Shown: piece after piece, positions 46,519 through 57,574 of the stretch
How positions within the stretch are numbered: position 1 is the first letter of the stretch
Layout of the letters: each line of letters opens with the position of its first letter
NCBI GenBank assembly: GCA_023014485.1
Contig: JAJOZX010002712.1
Coordinates: forward strand, 1 to 64,000
From: Bathynomus jamesi
Taxonomy: Eukaryota > Arthropoda > Malacostraca > Isopoda > Cirolanidae
DNA: 64,000 nucleotides
Direction of reading: 5' to 3'
Position numbers and translations under genes: made by a program
The notes under the pieces: generated by a model
What the model saw: only the letters and a program-made list of their open reading frames with translations
Told to the model about the DNA's origin: nothing
The model's database searches: none

Positions 46519-48574
46519 TATATATGTAATAGTGCCATGGTTACAGGTTTCCCAGATAAATCCATTATTTTGAACACAGTACAACAGAAACGGTCGATGC
46601 GGAACCTCTAAATGTACTTCAATCAGGCTCAAACTTCATGTTTAGGGTTTTCTCATCCAACCAAACAATATGACTAATGGGCCTTTCGAAATTTCAAAAT
46701 TCTAAAAACTGCCCCTATAGAGTGTGGCACCCTACTGTACACCCTTGATGATTGGTTAGGTTAGGTCATGATATTTTCGTTAGTTAGCCTTATAAAGCTA
46801 ACTAAAGAAGGCTAGGGTCCAAATTCTACATTTGATCAGAAAATTTTGAAGTAATCAAGCACATTCATTACTTCAGTGATGGTGCTGCAGGCCAGTACAA
46901 AAATTTCATGAACCTTTGTTGGCACAGCAAAGATTTTGGTGGGATAACAGCAGAATGGAACTGTTTTGCTACCAGCCATGGAAAATCAGCATGTGATGGT
47001 GTAGGGGGCACTGTGAAAAGATTGGCAGCTCGTGCCAGCTCGCAAAGACCAGTAACTGGTCAGATTCTCACACCTACCAATCTCTCTGAATTTTGCCAAA
47101 CAAAAAGATGTGCATGGAATTACATTCTTTTTTGTTTCAACTGATGAAATAGAAGCAGAGAGAGAAGCACAGGAAATAAGATTTAATCATGGGCATACAG
47201 TAGCTGGAACTCGAGAAAATCATCATTTTGTTCCAGTAAATGATAAACAGATTCAAGTTAGCTGAGTTTCAAGATCTACATGTTATTTTGTGGCCAATGT
47301 TGGAATATACAGTGACATTGATCAATGACAGTTGAAACTGCAACCAGGCCAATATGTGGCATGCATTTATGATGATTTGTGGTGGCTTGGAAACATTTGT
47401 GAAGTCTGTGAGGAAGAAAAAGATGCATTAATTACATTTATGCACCCTCATGGGCTAGCATGATAGTTTCAGTGGCCATCTAGAAAAGACACTTGTTGGA
47501 TTCCAGAGCAGCATATCTTGACAACTATTCCTGCTCCTACACCAAGTGCCATGGGAAGAGGGTACATGCTGCCAGGGAATACCTTGTCTACTATAGAAAA
47601 TTTGTTTGAAAGCTTTGAAAAGGAGTTGCACAGTTCTGGATTCAGTTAGAAAGTCAAGGAAAGATGAGTTGGTGGGTGGGTGGGACCTGTGGCCGGACCT
47701 GCACAGCTATCAGGTGTGGCCCCTTGGTGATGGAGTTGCCAATTTCTCAAAAAACTTAAACAAACTCCCTTGTATTAATAAATTATCTTTATCTTTAATA
47801 GTTATCAATTAGAGAAATTGGCAATGGCTTAGCCACCATGGACCAACGCAGGAGTGCAAATAAATTAACAAATATAATGCTAGAAACATCACACAGAACA
47901 AAATTTCAAAGCTCTACTAGACCTACAAAAAGGCAAGACACCAAAATAAAAAACTAGGCCCTAGTATTTCAGGACATGCTCTTTTCATTGGTTTTTGTTA
48001 GAGTATGGGGTGAGCTGTCCCACATGATCATTTTGAGCTTTAAAGATGGGATGTTTTTGTCACAAATTAATTTTGGCCATTTTTGATGCCTTATATCTCA
48101 GCAACTAGAACAGGTAGGAAGATCTGGATTGAAACATTTTGTAGCATATGGGCATTACTTTCTTGGTTTCTAACAAAAGCTCACAGAGTCAAGTAGATCC
48201 AGAGCTATAATTTTCTAAAAGTGGCTTCCCAGGAATCAAAATGTAATTTGAAGCCTACTTTGGGGGTATTTTATGGAAAAACTATACTTCCTAGAGCTCT
48301 AGTAATGTGTTTTGAAATCTACAGTAAATTTTGACCCTAGGAGCAAATTTTCAGAGCAGAAGGATTTGTTACTGTGGAATGTTGACTAGCTAAAAATGGC
48401 ACAAATAATTTGGCACTCAATGCTCTTGGAGCCCTAGTGACAGAACCGCAAGAGATATGGCACTAAAACATTGCAGAACTTCTTTTAAGGCTTAAAGGAA
48501 TCTGTGAGCAAAGTTAGAACAAAATCTGACATGGTGAGGTGGGGACCACAGGTCCACTTGACATGGAATGACCC

Positions 48575-48982
48575 ATATATAGTATTTTAGGCCCTGCCCA
48601 TTATCCTACAAAGGTAAACCCATAGAAAACACCTTAATCACCAAAATATGAGCTCAATTAAGAGCCAAACCTATACCCTTCACATAATAGTCTAATGCCT
48701 TTCATTGATGCAGAGGGGGCCAAGGGTGAATGCTGGTAAAATACTTTCCCCATCCCTCACAAGAGAGTACCAAAATCAAAGTCCAGAGTTTTTGCAATGT
48801 TTGGACACATGATACATCAAAAATTGAAGGTCAAAGATATGGAGAAAGATGGACTGAGGAAGGTTGTTCCAGAGTTGACCAGTTCAGTAGATGAAAGAAT
48901 GAGAATACTGATTAACCCTTGTTACAGAGTTGGACAGAAAAGTGATGGGAATATGTTGAAAGTCTGGTACTGCATGCTCTCA
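48575..48982. other. Zinc-finger gene intron, middle part
   Basis: The frame at 48797-48994 (FGHMIHQKLKVKDMEKDGLR) is short and unrecognised. No other structure is visible. Confidence 0.4.
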
Positions 48983-48986
48983 TTAA

Positions 48987-49245
48987 CCCTTTGAGAACCA
49001 ATGCCCACTGGCATCCTCCTCCGAGGAGGATGCTAGTGGGCGTCAAAACTGTTGTGGAAATAAACTCTGTCTATTAGAGTGGGTTTTTATTTTCATATTT
49101 TCTTATATAGGTATTGTTTAGTTGTGAGAAAATTAACCCCAAAATGGGTCATTTAAGTGACTATAGTTACTAACATATCTAATTGTAAATAACAATAAAA
49201 CTTACACTTTCAAGTTCAAAGAAACGTATACCACTCATCAAAGGG
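48987..49245. mobile_element. piggyBac-type MITE (TTAA) containing the hammerhead-like motif
   Basis: CCCTTTGA at 48987 and TCAAAGGG ending at 49245 are inverted. TTAA flanks both sides (48983-48986 and 49246-49249). Inside, CCCACTGGCATCCTCCTC faces GAGGAGGATGCTAGTGGG (about 49004-49041, one mismatch). GGCGTCAAAACTG and AATAAACTCTGTC follow, as in the palindrome at 32595-32731. Confidence 0.85.
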
Positions 49246-49544
49246 TTAAAGGAGGCAACATGCTGTTAGTGTGTCAGAAGAGCAGTGTCTATTATAGAAG
49301 AAACAGTAAAGAGAGTGAGGCAACATTGCAGTGGAGAGAGAAAAAATGAAGACAGGCAGTATAAGGTAAGAAATTGATGAAACAAAAACCCCTTGATTCC
49401 ACACAGTCAAGTAGAGCTTCACTCTGCCCAACTGAGCAAACCCTCACAGGAGCAAATGAGAATCCTCCCTGTACAGAGACAGCAAATGAATGGGGATGAA
49501 GAAACTGCAGAGTCAGCACAACACACAACCTCTAAGAAGCTGTT

Positions 49545-50216
49545 TTACAAGAAAATACCAAGAATGTTACAGAAAGAGGAAGGATTGAGTTGTGTATTGT
49601 TAAAGATAAGGAGATAGTTTTCTGGATGATTATGATGAGTAGACAAATGAAGGACCTGAGTTTTTGAGGCATTGAAAGCCACAAGGATTTTTCTGTCCCA
49701 GTCAGAGATAGCAGAAAGATCAGAGGTCTGGTGTGTTATAGCTGATTCATGCAAAGCATGGAGTAATTGTTATGTAATTGTTATGAGAGACACTGTGTGA
49801 AGTGCGTGAAGAAATGAAAAGTGGAATCATTGGCATAGGAGTGGAAGTACAACTTAAAAGATTATTAGTTAATAAATAAAAAGAAGTGTGTTACAGGCCT
49901 TCGAAGAACACCACTATTAATAGCATTTAAAGAACAGTGGTCATTCAAAAACTTTAGAAAGGCAAGAAATCAAAGTAATTGGATGATAGTTAGAGGGTTC
50001 AAAGAGGTCATCCTTCTTTGGAACAGGATGAATCAAATGAATGAATGAAAAGTAGCAGATCAAAGATAAAGATGAAATAGTTTGCCTAGGCAGGGTGTAA
50101 GCACAGAGGCACAGTTCTTCAGAACAACAGAAGGAACCCTTCAGGACTATACACCTTCCTACAGTCGAACCCAGATAGGGCAGAAAAAACGTCTTTGAAA
50201 GATATTCTAATTTCAA
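49545..50216 (-). pseudogene. Jockey-like LINE RT scraps
   Basis: The reading from 50050 gives HPVPKKDDLFEPSNYHPITL then ISCLSKVFE (RT blocks 1-2). A later part (49730-49545) gives DLSAISDWDRKILVAFNASK and TQVLHLSTHH then NILGI, the region after the YADD box. The piece between is deleted. This sequence style is, to my memory, common in decapod crustaceans. Confidence 0.75.
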
Positions 50217-50305
50217 GCATAATTAAGTCAGATGGGAGAGGGAAGGAGGCTAGGCTATTCTGACTGATTGGCAAATAGTTATATGCATACATCCATTCTG
50301 ATTAA

Positions 50306-50387
50306 CCCTAGAATACTTAACCAGGATATAACAAGTTCATATATAACACCCAGTGGGCCTCAGAGGCCTGGGTTATACATTCTAGGG
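50306..50387. mobile_element. 82-bp piggyBac-type MITE
   Basis: CCCTAGAATACTTAACC and its inverse at 50387 are terminal repeats. TTAA flanks both sides (50302-50305 and 50388-50391). The CCCTAGAA end matches the canonical piggyBac terminus. Nearly the whole element is a hairpin. Confidence 0.88.
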
Positions 50388-50391
50388 TTAA

Positions 50392-51029
50392 AATGGCTTA
50401 ATCAAATATTTTCATCAAGAACTAATTCTCAAACAGACATTGCATATCGTACATTTTACTATTTTTTAAAATGTCTGCCAAAATAATATATTCATTTCAC
50501 TGTTCTGGAGCATGCTTATCAGTTAAAACTTTGGAGTACAGTCTTCATTCATCTTCACTTACATCATATTATTAGAAACTTAGAAGGTAAACTGTAGCCA
50601 GAACAAGATTTTCATTTAATATCATTATAGTTTCATACTTTAGAAAAGGGCTGCAGCTCCTGCTTTCCAGTGCCATACCCAGATGTCCAGTACATCCCTA
50701 CTGCATTCATCTTTGCTTCATCATGTAATCAAACTCATTACTGAGACTCATTGCAAGCATCAAAATTGTTATAATCAACTATGTAAAACAGAAAATAGTA
50801 AAATCACTTTATTCTCAAATTCATTTTCATTTCAAATAATTTCTTGACAAAGTAAACTCAAAATTTTTATTCCAAATATTAAGTGTATTTTGTAATTAAT
50901 TAGGCCTATATTATAATATTTAAAGAATAATTTTCACCTTTCTGACTTCACTCTGCTTTACTATTTGACTACCATTAGTACTGTCACTAGACTTCTTTCA
51001 AATGGACTGAGAAAACTTTTCTATCTTAC
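50392..51029. other. Zinc-finger gene intron, right part
   Basis: No gene or repeat structure is recognisable. AT-rich sequence leads to the splice donor at 51029. Confidence 0.5.
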
Positions 51030-51251
51030 CTGTTTATTTAAAGGTTTACCATCAGTCCTCAGTTTATGGTCATTAATGTTCAGTTTTCTAAGCTTAACCA
51101 GTGGGTATTTGGAACATTGAATTCTTCTGAACAGAATTTGTTTACTCAATAACACATTACAATCTTGTTTATGATTCTCAACTTTTGAAATTTCCTCTGA
51201 ATTTGAATCATAAAGTTCAAGGCTTTCTTTCTGACATGACTCTTCAGATCT
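51030..51251 (-). CDS. Upstream exon of the C2H2 zinc-finger gene
   Basis: The 222-bp exon has acceptor TTTGTTTCAG upstream of AGATCTGAAG (51251) and donor CAG-GTAAGA at 51030-51029. It starts and ends in phase 0 and reads RSEESCQKESLELYDSNSEE then KVENHKQDCNVLLSKQILFR. It ends NKQ, and phase 0 fits HSKPKQ of the finger exon at 39264. The region is acidic then basic, as in N-terminal linkers of such proteins. The 11.8 kb intron between the two exons holds the long-TIR element. Further upstream exons are not visible here. Linking the two exons is inference from phase, strand and order. Confidence 0.65.
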
Positions 51252-52391
51252 CTGAAACAAATTTTTTTAAATACATTACATGCAAATATTTGATAAAGAT
51301 AAAAAATAATTATGAATTTTGATAATTTTATAAAGCTACAGAAGTAAAAAGGTTTATCACAAGAAATCTTTAAAAAGTTATTACAAGTAGGATGTCCAGA
51401 TTTGCGCTTGGAAAAACTTGGACAGGGGGGAGGTGGAGTGTAGATATAATTATGCCTGAAATATATGCCAAGGAAAATGAGGCTCACAATTAGGGGGTTT
51501 GTGGGAGCACTGTAAGCTGCCGCAATGGGGTCCAGGGTAGGGCCCCAAGGAGCCCAAGCATTTTGGGCTGTTTTCAGCATGAGAAATGCCTTTTTCTAGA
51601 CACTAATTTAACATATGCCTAAATATTTCTAGATGAAATTGTGTCAATAAAATACAACTTTTTAACAGATTAAATGAATACTAAATATAATAGTACACAC
51701 CTTATAGTTTCACATTCACATGGTATATAATTAATAACTTAAAATATGTAAAAGCAAAAAATATTTTATCAAATCAGTACTCTTATGAAGAGATAAACAC
51801 CAATCCCTGAATTCCATAAAACTGAGACAAATGACAAAAAGAAAAATAAATAAGAATATAATGAATGAAGCAAAAGCAAAAACAGGTAAATATTGAGGCT
51901 TAAAAGGATTATTTTTGAGTGACAACCTTCTGAGTATTCTTAAACTTAAAAATTCACTACTGGGATAATACAATCATGCCCAAAGCTCCAAAGTGAGTAC
52001 AAGTGCTATCCTCATCTCAGTACTCTGCGAGATACCATTGTAAGTTTCCAAGACTGGGACACTCAATCTACAAATGGAGCACAGTCAAGAGGACTATACA
52101 ATCTTTACAGTAGAACTTAGGGCCTCTCTAACAAATACTATTGTGTAAGGCATCAGGACATACAAGGGTAACCCCAGGGGCAGCTATAGCCATATCTTCA
52201 CAAATTGCAGCTAATTGGGATTAACATTGATATTTCCACTTAACTGCCAGACAATGAGAAATACAGCTCTAATCCTTCAAAAGAAATCCTCATAAAGAAT
52301 AGAGTATTCAGACAGAGGTACAGGGAGCAAGTGAACTTTAGTAACTGGTTTGCATCTTTATTCTCAGTAATGTTACACTGGGTAGGTAGTC
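51252..52391. other. Unassigned spacer
   Basis: No gene is recognised. The short minus-strand frames (51146-51580, 51731-51973) continue past splice-like sites into low-complexity sequence and have no family features. Confidence 0.45.
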
Positions 52392-52579
52392 CAGAGCTGG
52401 GCACTTGCGGCACATTTTGCGGTACTGCGGTACTACCGCACTACCAAACCGGTACGCGGAAATTTGAATGCGGTAGCGGTACTGCGGTACTTTCAGCGAT
52501 CCTTTGCGGTACTGCATTATGCGGTACCGGTTTGGTAGTGCGGTAGTACCGCAAAATATGCCGCAAGTGTCCAGCTCTG
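52392..52579. mobile_element. hAT-type MITE with GCGGTAC arrays, copy 1
   Basis: CAGAGCTGGGCACTTGCGGC is inverted at the right end (52579). The interior is many copies of GCGGTAC/GTACCGC, so the whole element folds back. The flanks TAGGTAGT and TAGGTACC, one base outside, match at 6 of 8 bases. A second copy is at 61436-61641. Confidence 0.88.
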
Positions 52580-53120
52580 GTAGGTACCGAACAAAACTTG
52601 ACTCACCATCCATGACAACCATTTCAAAAGTACCATTTTAAAGTATCTAAAAATATGAAGTGAAGATAGACTCCAAAATTAATATTTTACATTTATAACT
52701 AATGTTTGTATAAAGTTAAAAAATACTTAGGACTAATTATAACCAGTTAGTACTTAGCTTTTTGCTTTGTTGCTCAGTTCAGGTAACACTTTATAATCAT
52801 TCCTTTACAAACACCTTCATTGAATAAACCAATCTATGACCAGTCTTAATTCAATAACAATATTTTTATTACTAAATAAACATGACTTCTCTATTCAATG
52901 GGTCTATTACTCTTCAATGAATGGTAATACAATCGTAATTGTCTGTTACTTTTTTTTTTACATGTTATCCCTACACAGTCAATAATTTTAACTCTATATA
53001 TGATCCATTTGCTGTCCATATCATAACTAAATTGTAACTCTCCCTATGTGATCAAATCACTTGCCAAAGCATAACTACACTTTTAAAAAAAAAAACTTTC
53101 CAAATCTTATCATCTCTTTA
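52580..53120. other. Unassigned spacer
   Basis: AT-rich sequence without recognisable genes or inverted repeats. Confidence 0.5.
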
Positions 53121-55129
53121 GGGCAAATCCAGGATAAATAGACAGGTAGAAGTGCTGATATAACACTAATACATCTTCAATATTCGCAAAACTTGGTCTG
53201 AGGGTGTTTTTTTAGTGAAAAAAACAAATTCCCAAATTTTTTTTTGAAAATCAGTCAAATAGGTCAAAATTTAGGGTCAGGTCAAATTTTGGCCAAATTG
53301 TGACCTAAGAATTTTTTAAATCCTTATATCTCGGCTTCTAATTGTCGTAGCTTAATAAACTTTATATGGATGGAAGTGGAATGAGCTCTAGTTTCCAAAA
53401 ATGGTAATTTTATTGGGGTAATTTAATAAAAAAAAAACTTAATTTTGAAAAAAACAAAAAAATTCAGGATTTGACCTTGAAGGGATCAATTTTAAAAAAA
53501 AAATTTGATTGAAGAAAAAATGTTGCCTGAGCAAAGATCTACCATAATCAGCAATAAAAAGTTGGCTTACAGGCCATTATATAGCTTAAAACTTAATTTT
53601 ATTAATGCTGGCTTTCTTCATTTTTTCAGAATTTCATCATCAAAAATTTATTTAATGAAACTAAACATATTAAATAGTAGGATAACAATATAATAAGGAT
53701 ATACTTAGCGTTTGTAATTATTAATTGTAATTTAAATATGTATCTACTCTCTACATTCTACATACATGCTAAGTGCTAACTTCATATATATATATGCTAA
53801 TTTAAGTTTTCTTGAAAAATTTTCTAAATCTTGAGCTGGAAAGACACTGTATCCTTGGTCCGCCTCTTAAACTTGACTCAACTGTTCCAAATATGTTCTC
53901 AGGGGGAACAGGGCAAATATTGTCTTCTGCAGGAAAAATGTACGAGGGCACTATTCCTGAAGGATAAAGAAATTTAATCAAATAATCGTCATATTCTGCA
54001 TCATACGACTCAACCAGTCCTAACCACAATTCTTTTTCGTACACACAACTGACAAAAGAGCCTACTTCTATTTCTTTATTAATTAGATAAAAATTAAATA
54101 TATGTTTACTGAAACATTTCATTAATTATATAAAAATAAATATATGGTTATTTAAAGATATTTACTCGTTTTTATGGGGCTCTCATCTAAATATGGTAAT
54201 ATTTTATCACTAAATATATCCTTATTATGTTGTGGATCTTCCAAAAAAATTTCCTCAACAGGTGGAGCCATAGAAATATTTGTAGAAGAGCTACTACTGT
54301 GCTCAAAGGATTCTTCATTTGCTGGTAAAGGACACAGTTCTTGTAACGGTACAGCCTCTTCTGCTGGTGCTGGTACAGATTCCAGTATTCCAGGTTGACT
54401 TCTTATTAAGGTGTAGCAATTGCTACACAATAGCTGATCCTTTTGAAGAACTCCATAACTTACAGAAGCCATAAGTTCCATAACTTTTTTAATATTATTG
54501 AAAAAAATATTTTTTTTTAAAGGATCGCAACAATATAATCTTATTTTGTGGCATTTTTTTTAAAGTTATTTAGCTAGATATTTAGGTACACCTGTATCTT
54601 TCAATATATAGTTATTAAAATCTGAAAATAGAAAAATAAAAACTTAAAAAATGAAGAAAGCCAGCATTAATAAAATTAAGTTTATCTATATAATGGCCTA
54701 TAAGCTAACTTTTTATTGCTGATTATGGTAGATCTTTGCTCAGGCAACATTTTTTCTTCAATAAATTTTTTAAAAAATTGATCCCTTCAATGTCAAATCC
54801 TGAAATTTTTTTGTTTTTCAAAATTAAGTGTTTTTTAAAAATTATTCCAATGAAAGTGCCACTTTTGGAAACTAGAGCTCATTCTGCTTCCATCCATATA
54901 AAGTTTATTAAGCTAAGACAATTAGAAGCCGAGATATAAGGATTTAAAAAATTCTTAGGTCATGATTTGGCCAAAATTTGACCTGACCCTAAATTTTGAC
55001 CTATTTGACAGATTTTCAAAAAAATTTGGGAATTTGTTTTTTTCACTAAAAAATGCCCCCAGACCAAGTTTTATGCAAATTGAAGACATGACCATGTTGT
55101 TTATCTGTCTATTTAACCTGGATTTACCC
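53121..55129. mobile_element. Short long-TIR element, likely relative of 40095-48574
   Basis: GGGCAAATCCAGGATAAATA at 53121 is inverted at 55129 (complement GGGTAAATCCAGGTTAAATA). The arms continue with high similarity for about 500 bp (to about 53640 and from about 54640), including AAACTTGGTCTG, TCGGCTTCTAATTG and TGAGCAAAGATCTACCATAA. The interior holds a minus-strand two-exon gene. Both the GGG start and the tail domain of the gene resemble the larger long-TIR element. Confidence 0.88.
53802..54481 (-). CDS. Two-exon gene of the short long-TIR element: CxxC head plus tail domain
   Basis: Exon 1 (54481 to about 54168) reads MELMASVSYGVLQKDQLLCS with CSNCYTLI, then an acidic Ser-rich stretch and DESPIKT. 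A GTAAAT donor follows. Exon 2 reads EIEVGSFVSCVYEKELWLGL, VESYDAEYDDYLIKFLYPSG and SSRFRKFFKKT, with its stop at 53802. The acceptor is not certain (TTTCAG near 54118 or an AAAG just before EIEV). LWLG and FLYPSG match WWLG and FMHPHG of the larger element's tail. The central catalytic region is absent, so this could be a DNA-binding or tail-only product of a non-autonomous element. No stop breaks either exon. Confidence 0.55.
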
Positions 55130-55545
55130 AATAGTCTTCTTTTTCTTTATATGGTCACAAGCTGCAAACTTCTAGAAGGAAACTAAACACAGTCAGCAAC
55201 CACAGCCTAGTTACCAGTAGCAGCTCCTAATGATGACATATTACATTGTTGTCATTTTCTTTTATTTAAATTATTTGGTCCTAATCTGACAATGACTTAT
55301 TTACATAGTCCACTAATTTTATAGCAAGTACAACACTGTATTCCAAGTTAACTTCCTTTTTATTTGTACTAGGAACTATTATGTACTTTATTGATCTTAG
55401 TTCTATTAATTACTCAGAAACATAACAGGTCTCTCTACACCAGAAGGAACAGATATTAAAGTTCTATTCTGCGACGGTGTAACAAATGAAAAGAGAATTT
55501 AAGAATATCTAAGTTTGTAGAGTTCAACAAAGTTTTTTTTCAAGT
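55130..55545. other. Unassigned spacer, possibly 5' part of the Tigger-type element
   Basis: No gene is seen; the decayed Tigger-type reading becomes recognisable at about 55546. Confidence 0.4.
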
Positions 55546-56934
55546 CGTTCAAACAGCAGCATAGTGAGGGTAAACCACTTTCTGGGCTGCTTATTATGAA
55601 GGAAGCCAAGCAGTTTTATGACCTTATGGAAATTGATGAACCATATGAATTCCCTGTTGGGTGGCTTAATCAGTTTAAGGATAGACATGGTATCACAAGC
55701 TTGCCATTGCAGGAGAAGGGTTCTACTGACTACGCACCTCATAAGGTAACGTAACAACCTCAAACGTAACACACAAACACCACACACAGAAGCCATAAAA
55801 CAGCAGATACAACAGCTCACTACAGAAATAAACAACAAACTTAAAAAAAAAAAAAAAAATATTTAGGGAATTCATAACAACATTAAATCACTCCACAGAT
55901 ACATCCAGACTATACAAGACTATAAACAGTATTACCCACTCTAATAGCAACATTCACACCTCACACGCAGCTATCTTTCACAGCCAAAATAATATCCTGA
56001 CATATACACAAGCTAACATTTTAGTTAATCACTATGCAAAGATATGTCACTTAAACAGAAACAACAACTAGAAACATGCAGACAGACAAACAGCCAGACA
56101 CAAGAAAACCTACAGACTTGACACGACCATTACACCCTTCAATACAGACCAGACCACCAAGATCATCAAAAACATTAAGAATTCAAAGGCTACTGGACCA
56201 GACAACATATCTAACATACACCTAAACACTTGGGCCTACAGGGAATACTAGCTCTCACAAACATCAGCACATATTCATACTAATACTATTATTCCTGACA
56301 TATGGAAACAAGGTAAAATTATTACACTACTCAAACCAAACAAAAATCTAACAGAACCAGCTTCCTATAGACCCATTACTTTACTATGCACACCTTCCAA
56401 AGTAACAAAGACTAATCTTACAAATCACCAACCCACACATACCACTATCACCTACTCAACATGGATTGAGACCTCACCACTCAACCACGACATTACTCAC
56501 TAACCTCATGCAGCACATCATGGATGGCATCAACTCCAGATGACCAGCTCAATGTACACTATTAGCAATAATAAACATTAGTAAAGCATTTGATACTATC
56601 GTACGCTTCCCTTTCATAAACAAAATACTCAACACAAACATGCACAATAACACCAAAAGGTGGCTGAGCAACTATCTTTCAGGAAGATACTCACATGTCA
56701 CATTTAATGGCAAGTCATCCAAAAACAAGCTTTTCCTGAATGGGGCCCCTCAAGGCTCTGTTCTCTCACCAACACTGTTCAACTTATACATGCATGACAT
56801 TCCAACACCCATAGATAACAAGCTTGCCTTATCATCACATGCAGATGACATCACACTAACATCCACCCACAACAACATCAACACCGCTACAAATAACCTG
56901 CAAACATACATATTAAAAAAAAAAAAAATTAGAC

Positions 56935-57335
56935 TAACACGATCGTAGATGTAGCTCATAGTGTAAACTAACCCACTTTTTTTTTTCCTTCTTATCCTCT
57001 CCTCACTTGCATGTCTGTAGTTTGCATGGTATGATAGTGAGTTAAGACTGTGTTTAACATGGTTTGTAAGCATTCTTATTTTACTTCTTTTCATCTTTCA
57101 CCCCTTTCCTATTCTCTCTGACTATTTTTCTGACTTGTCCAACTGATGATGATGGTGAGCCTTTCTTTCTCTTTTTCTGAATGAATGTTAACCCATGAGT
57201 GATAGGTGTTGCTACTTAATTAACCCCTTATTCTCTTCTCTTAACCCCCTACTATTTCCTTTCTCTTGGGCTAACCTTAGGGTGGATCTTAGGGTCTTTG
57301 TTAGCCTTAGCTTCTGTAGATCTGTAGATGACAAG
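56935..57335. repeat. SINE-like interspersed repeat, copy 1
   Basis: The stretch interrupts the LINE between LQTYI and the region before PTKS. From about 57010 it is the reverse complement of 63440-63766 (shared words CATGGTATGA, GTTAACATTCATTCAGAAAA and CTTAGGGTCTTTGTTAGCCT in opposite senses). A poly-A run (56918-56931) abuts its left side. No promoter boxes or tRNA-like head are clear. Confidence 0.7.
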
Positions 57336-57574
57336 ACTGGCTCACACACAATAGACTCAAAGTAGCACCCACAAAATCAACCATCACCTTGCTTACAAGC
57401 AACACAAAAGAACACCAGATAACTCCACAGCTTACACTAAATAACACCAACATTCCACACACTCAAAGGACCAAACTACTTGGGGTCACATACTACAACA
57501 CATTATCTTTTGCAAACCACATTCAGGACATTAAAAACAAATGTATGTCAAGACTTAACACTTAGGGTACTAAC

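Larger units (their letters stand above)
42905..46734. mobile_element. Element Z: hAT-related DNA transposon inside MITE B
   Basis: TAGGGTGCCACA at 42905 is inverted at 46734 (TGTGGCACCCTA). The perfect 8-bp duplication CTGTACAC flanks it (42897-42904 and 46735-46742). Imperfect inverted similarity extends about 130 bp inwards to GGTTCCGCATC (43020) and GATGCGGAACC (46598). The gene runs on the minus strand. A hAT MITE sits in its 5' flank (46060-46518). Confidence 0.95.
42807..46830. mobile_element. Palindromic MITE B, split by element Z
   Basis: The left half (42807-42896) and right half (46743-46830) together equal MITE A in reverse orientation: TTTAGTTAGCTTTATAAGGC, ATATCACGACCTAACC, and mirrored on the right. 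The terminal parts TGTAGAATT(C/T)GGACCC differ completely from MITE A. Symmetry extends to about 42803 and 46833. No target duplication is clear. Confidence 0.8.
40989..47649 (+). pseudogene. Transposase-like gene of the long-TIR element (split by nested insertions)
   Basis: MAESSDTSSVHVGE starts the reading. A cysteine pair (KLCPDCRKQR) and a coiled-coil RCRNCEDYEILLEELKSQME precede SIQQTAEEFGVS. The core has WYVTVGVAGVHSVYVCTIHQ, MLQRCELCPGAPALEDHL and IILMDFAENYSFVVQD. After the nested insertions (42811-46835) it resumes HYFSDGAAGQYKNFMNLCWH, then FATSHGKSACDGVGGTVKRL. The tail GQYVACIYDDLWWLGNICEV and HPHG resembles a Tudor-like reader. DFAENY and SDGAAGQYKN look like the acidic catalytic blocks of a DDE enzyme; this is inference. 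Stops near 41176, 41561, 41826 and 47144 show decay. I do not assign a superfamily. Confidence 0.75.
40095..48574. mobile_element. Long-TIR DNA transposon in the zinc-finger intron
   Basis: GGGTCATTCCATGTCAAGTG at 40095 is inverted at the right end (48574). Similarity continues inwards for roughly 690-750 bp per arm (40095 to about 40850; about 47880 to 48574), for example around the CCTACCTGTTCTA region and AGAGCATGTCCTGAAATACT. ATAT lies on both sides and may be a short duplication. Without the nested material (MITE B and element Z) the element is about 4.5 kb. It encodes one large gene on the plus strand. Confidence 0.9.
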
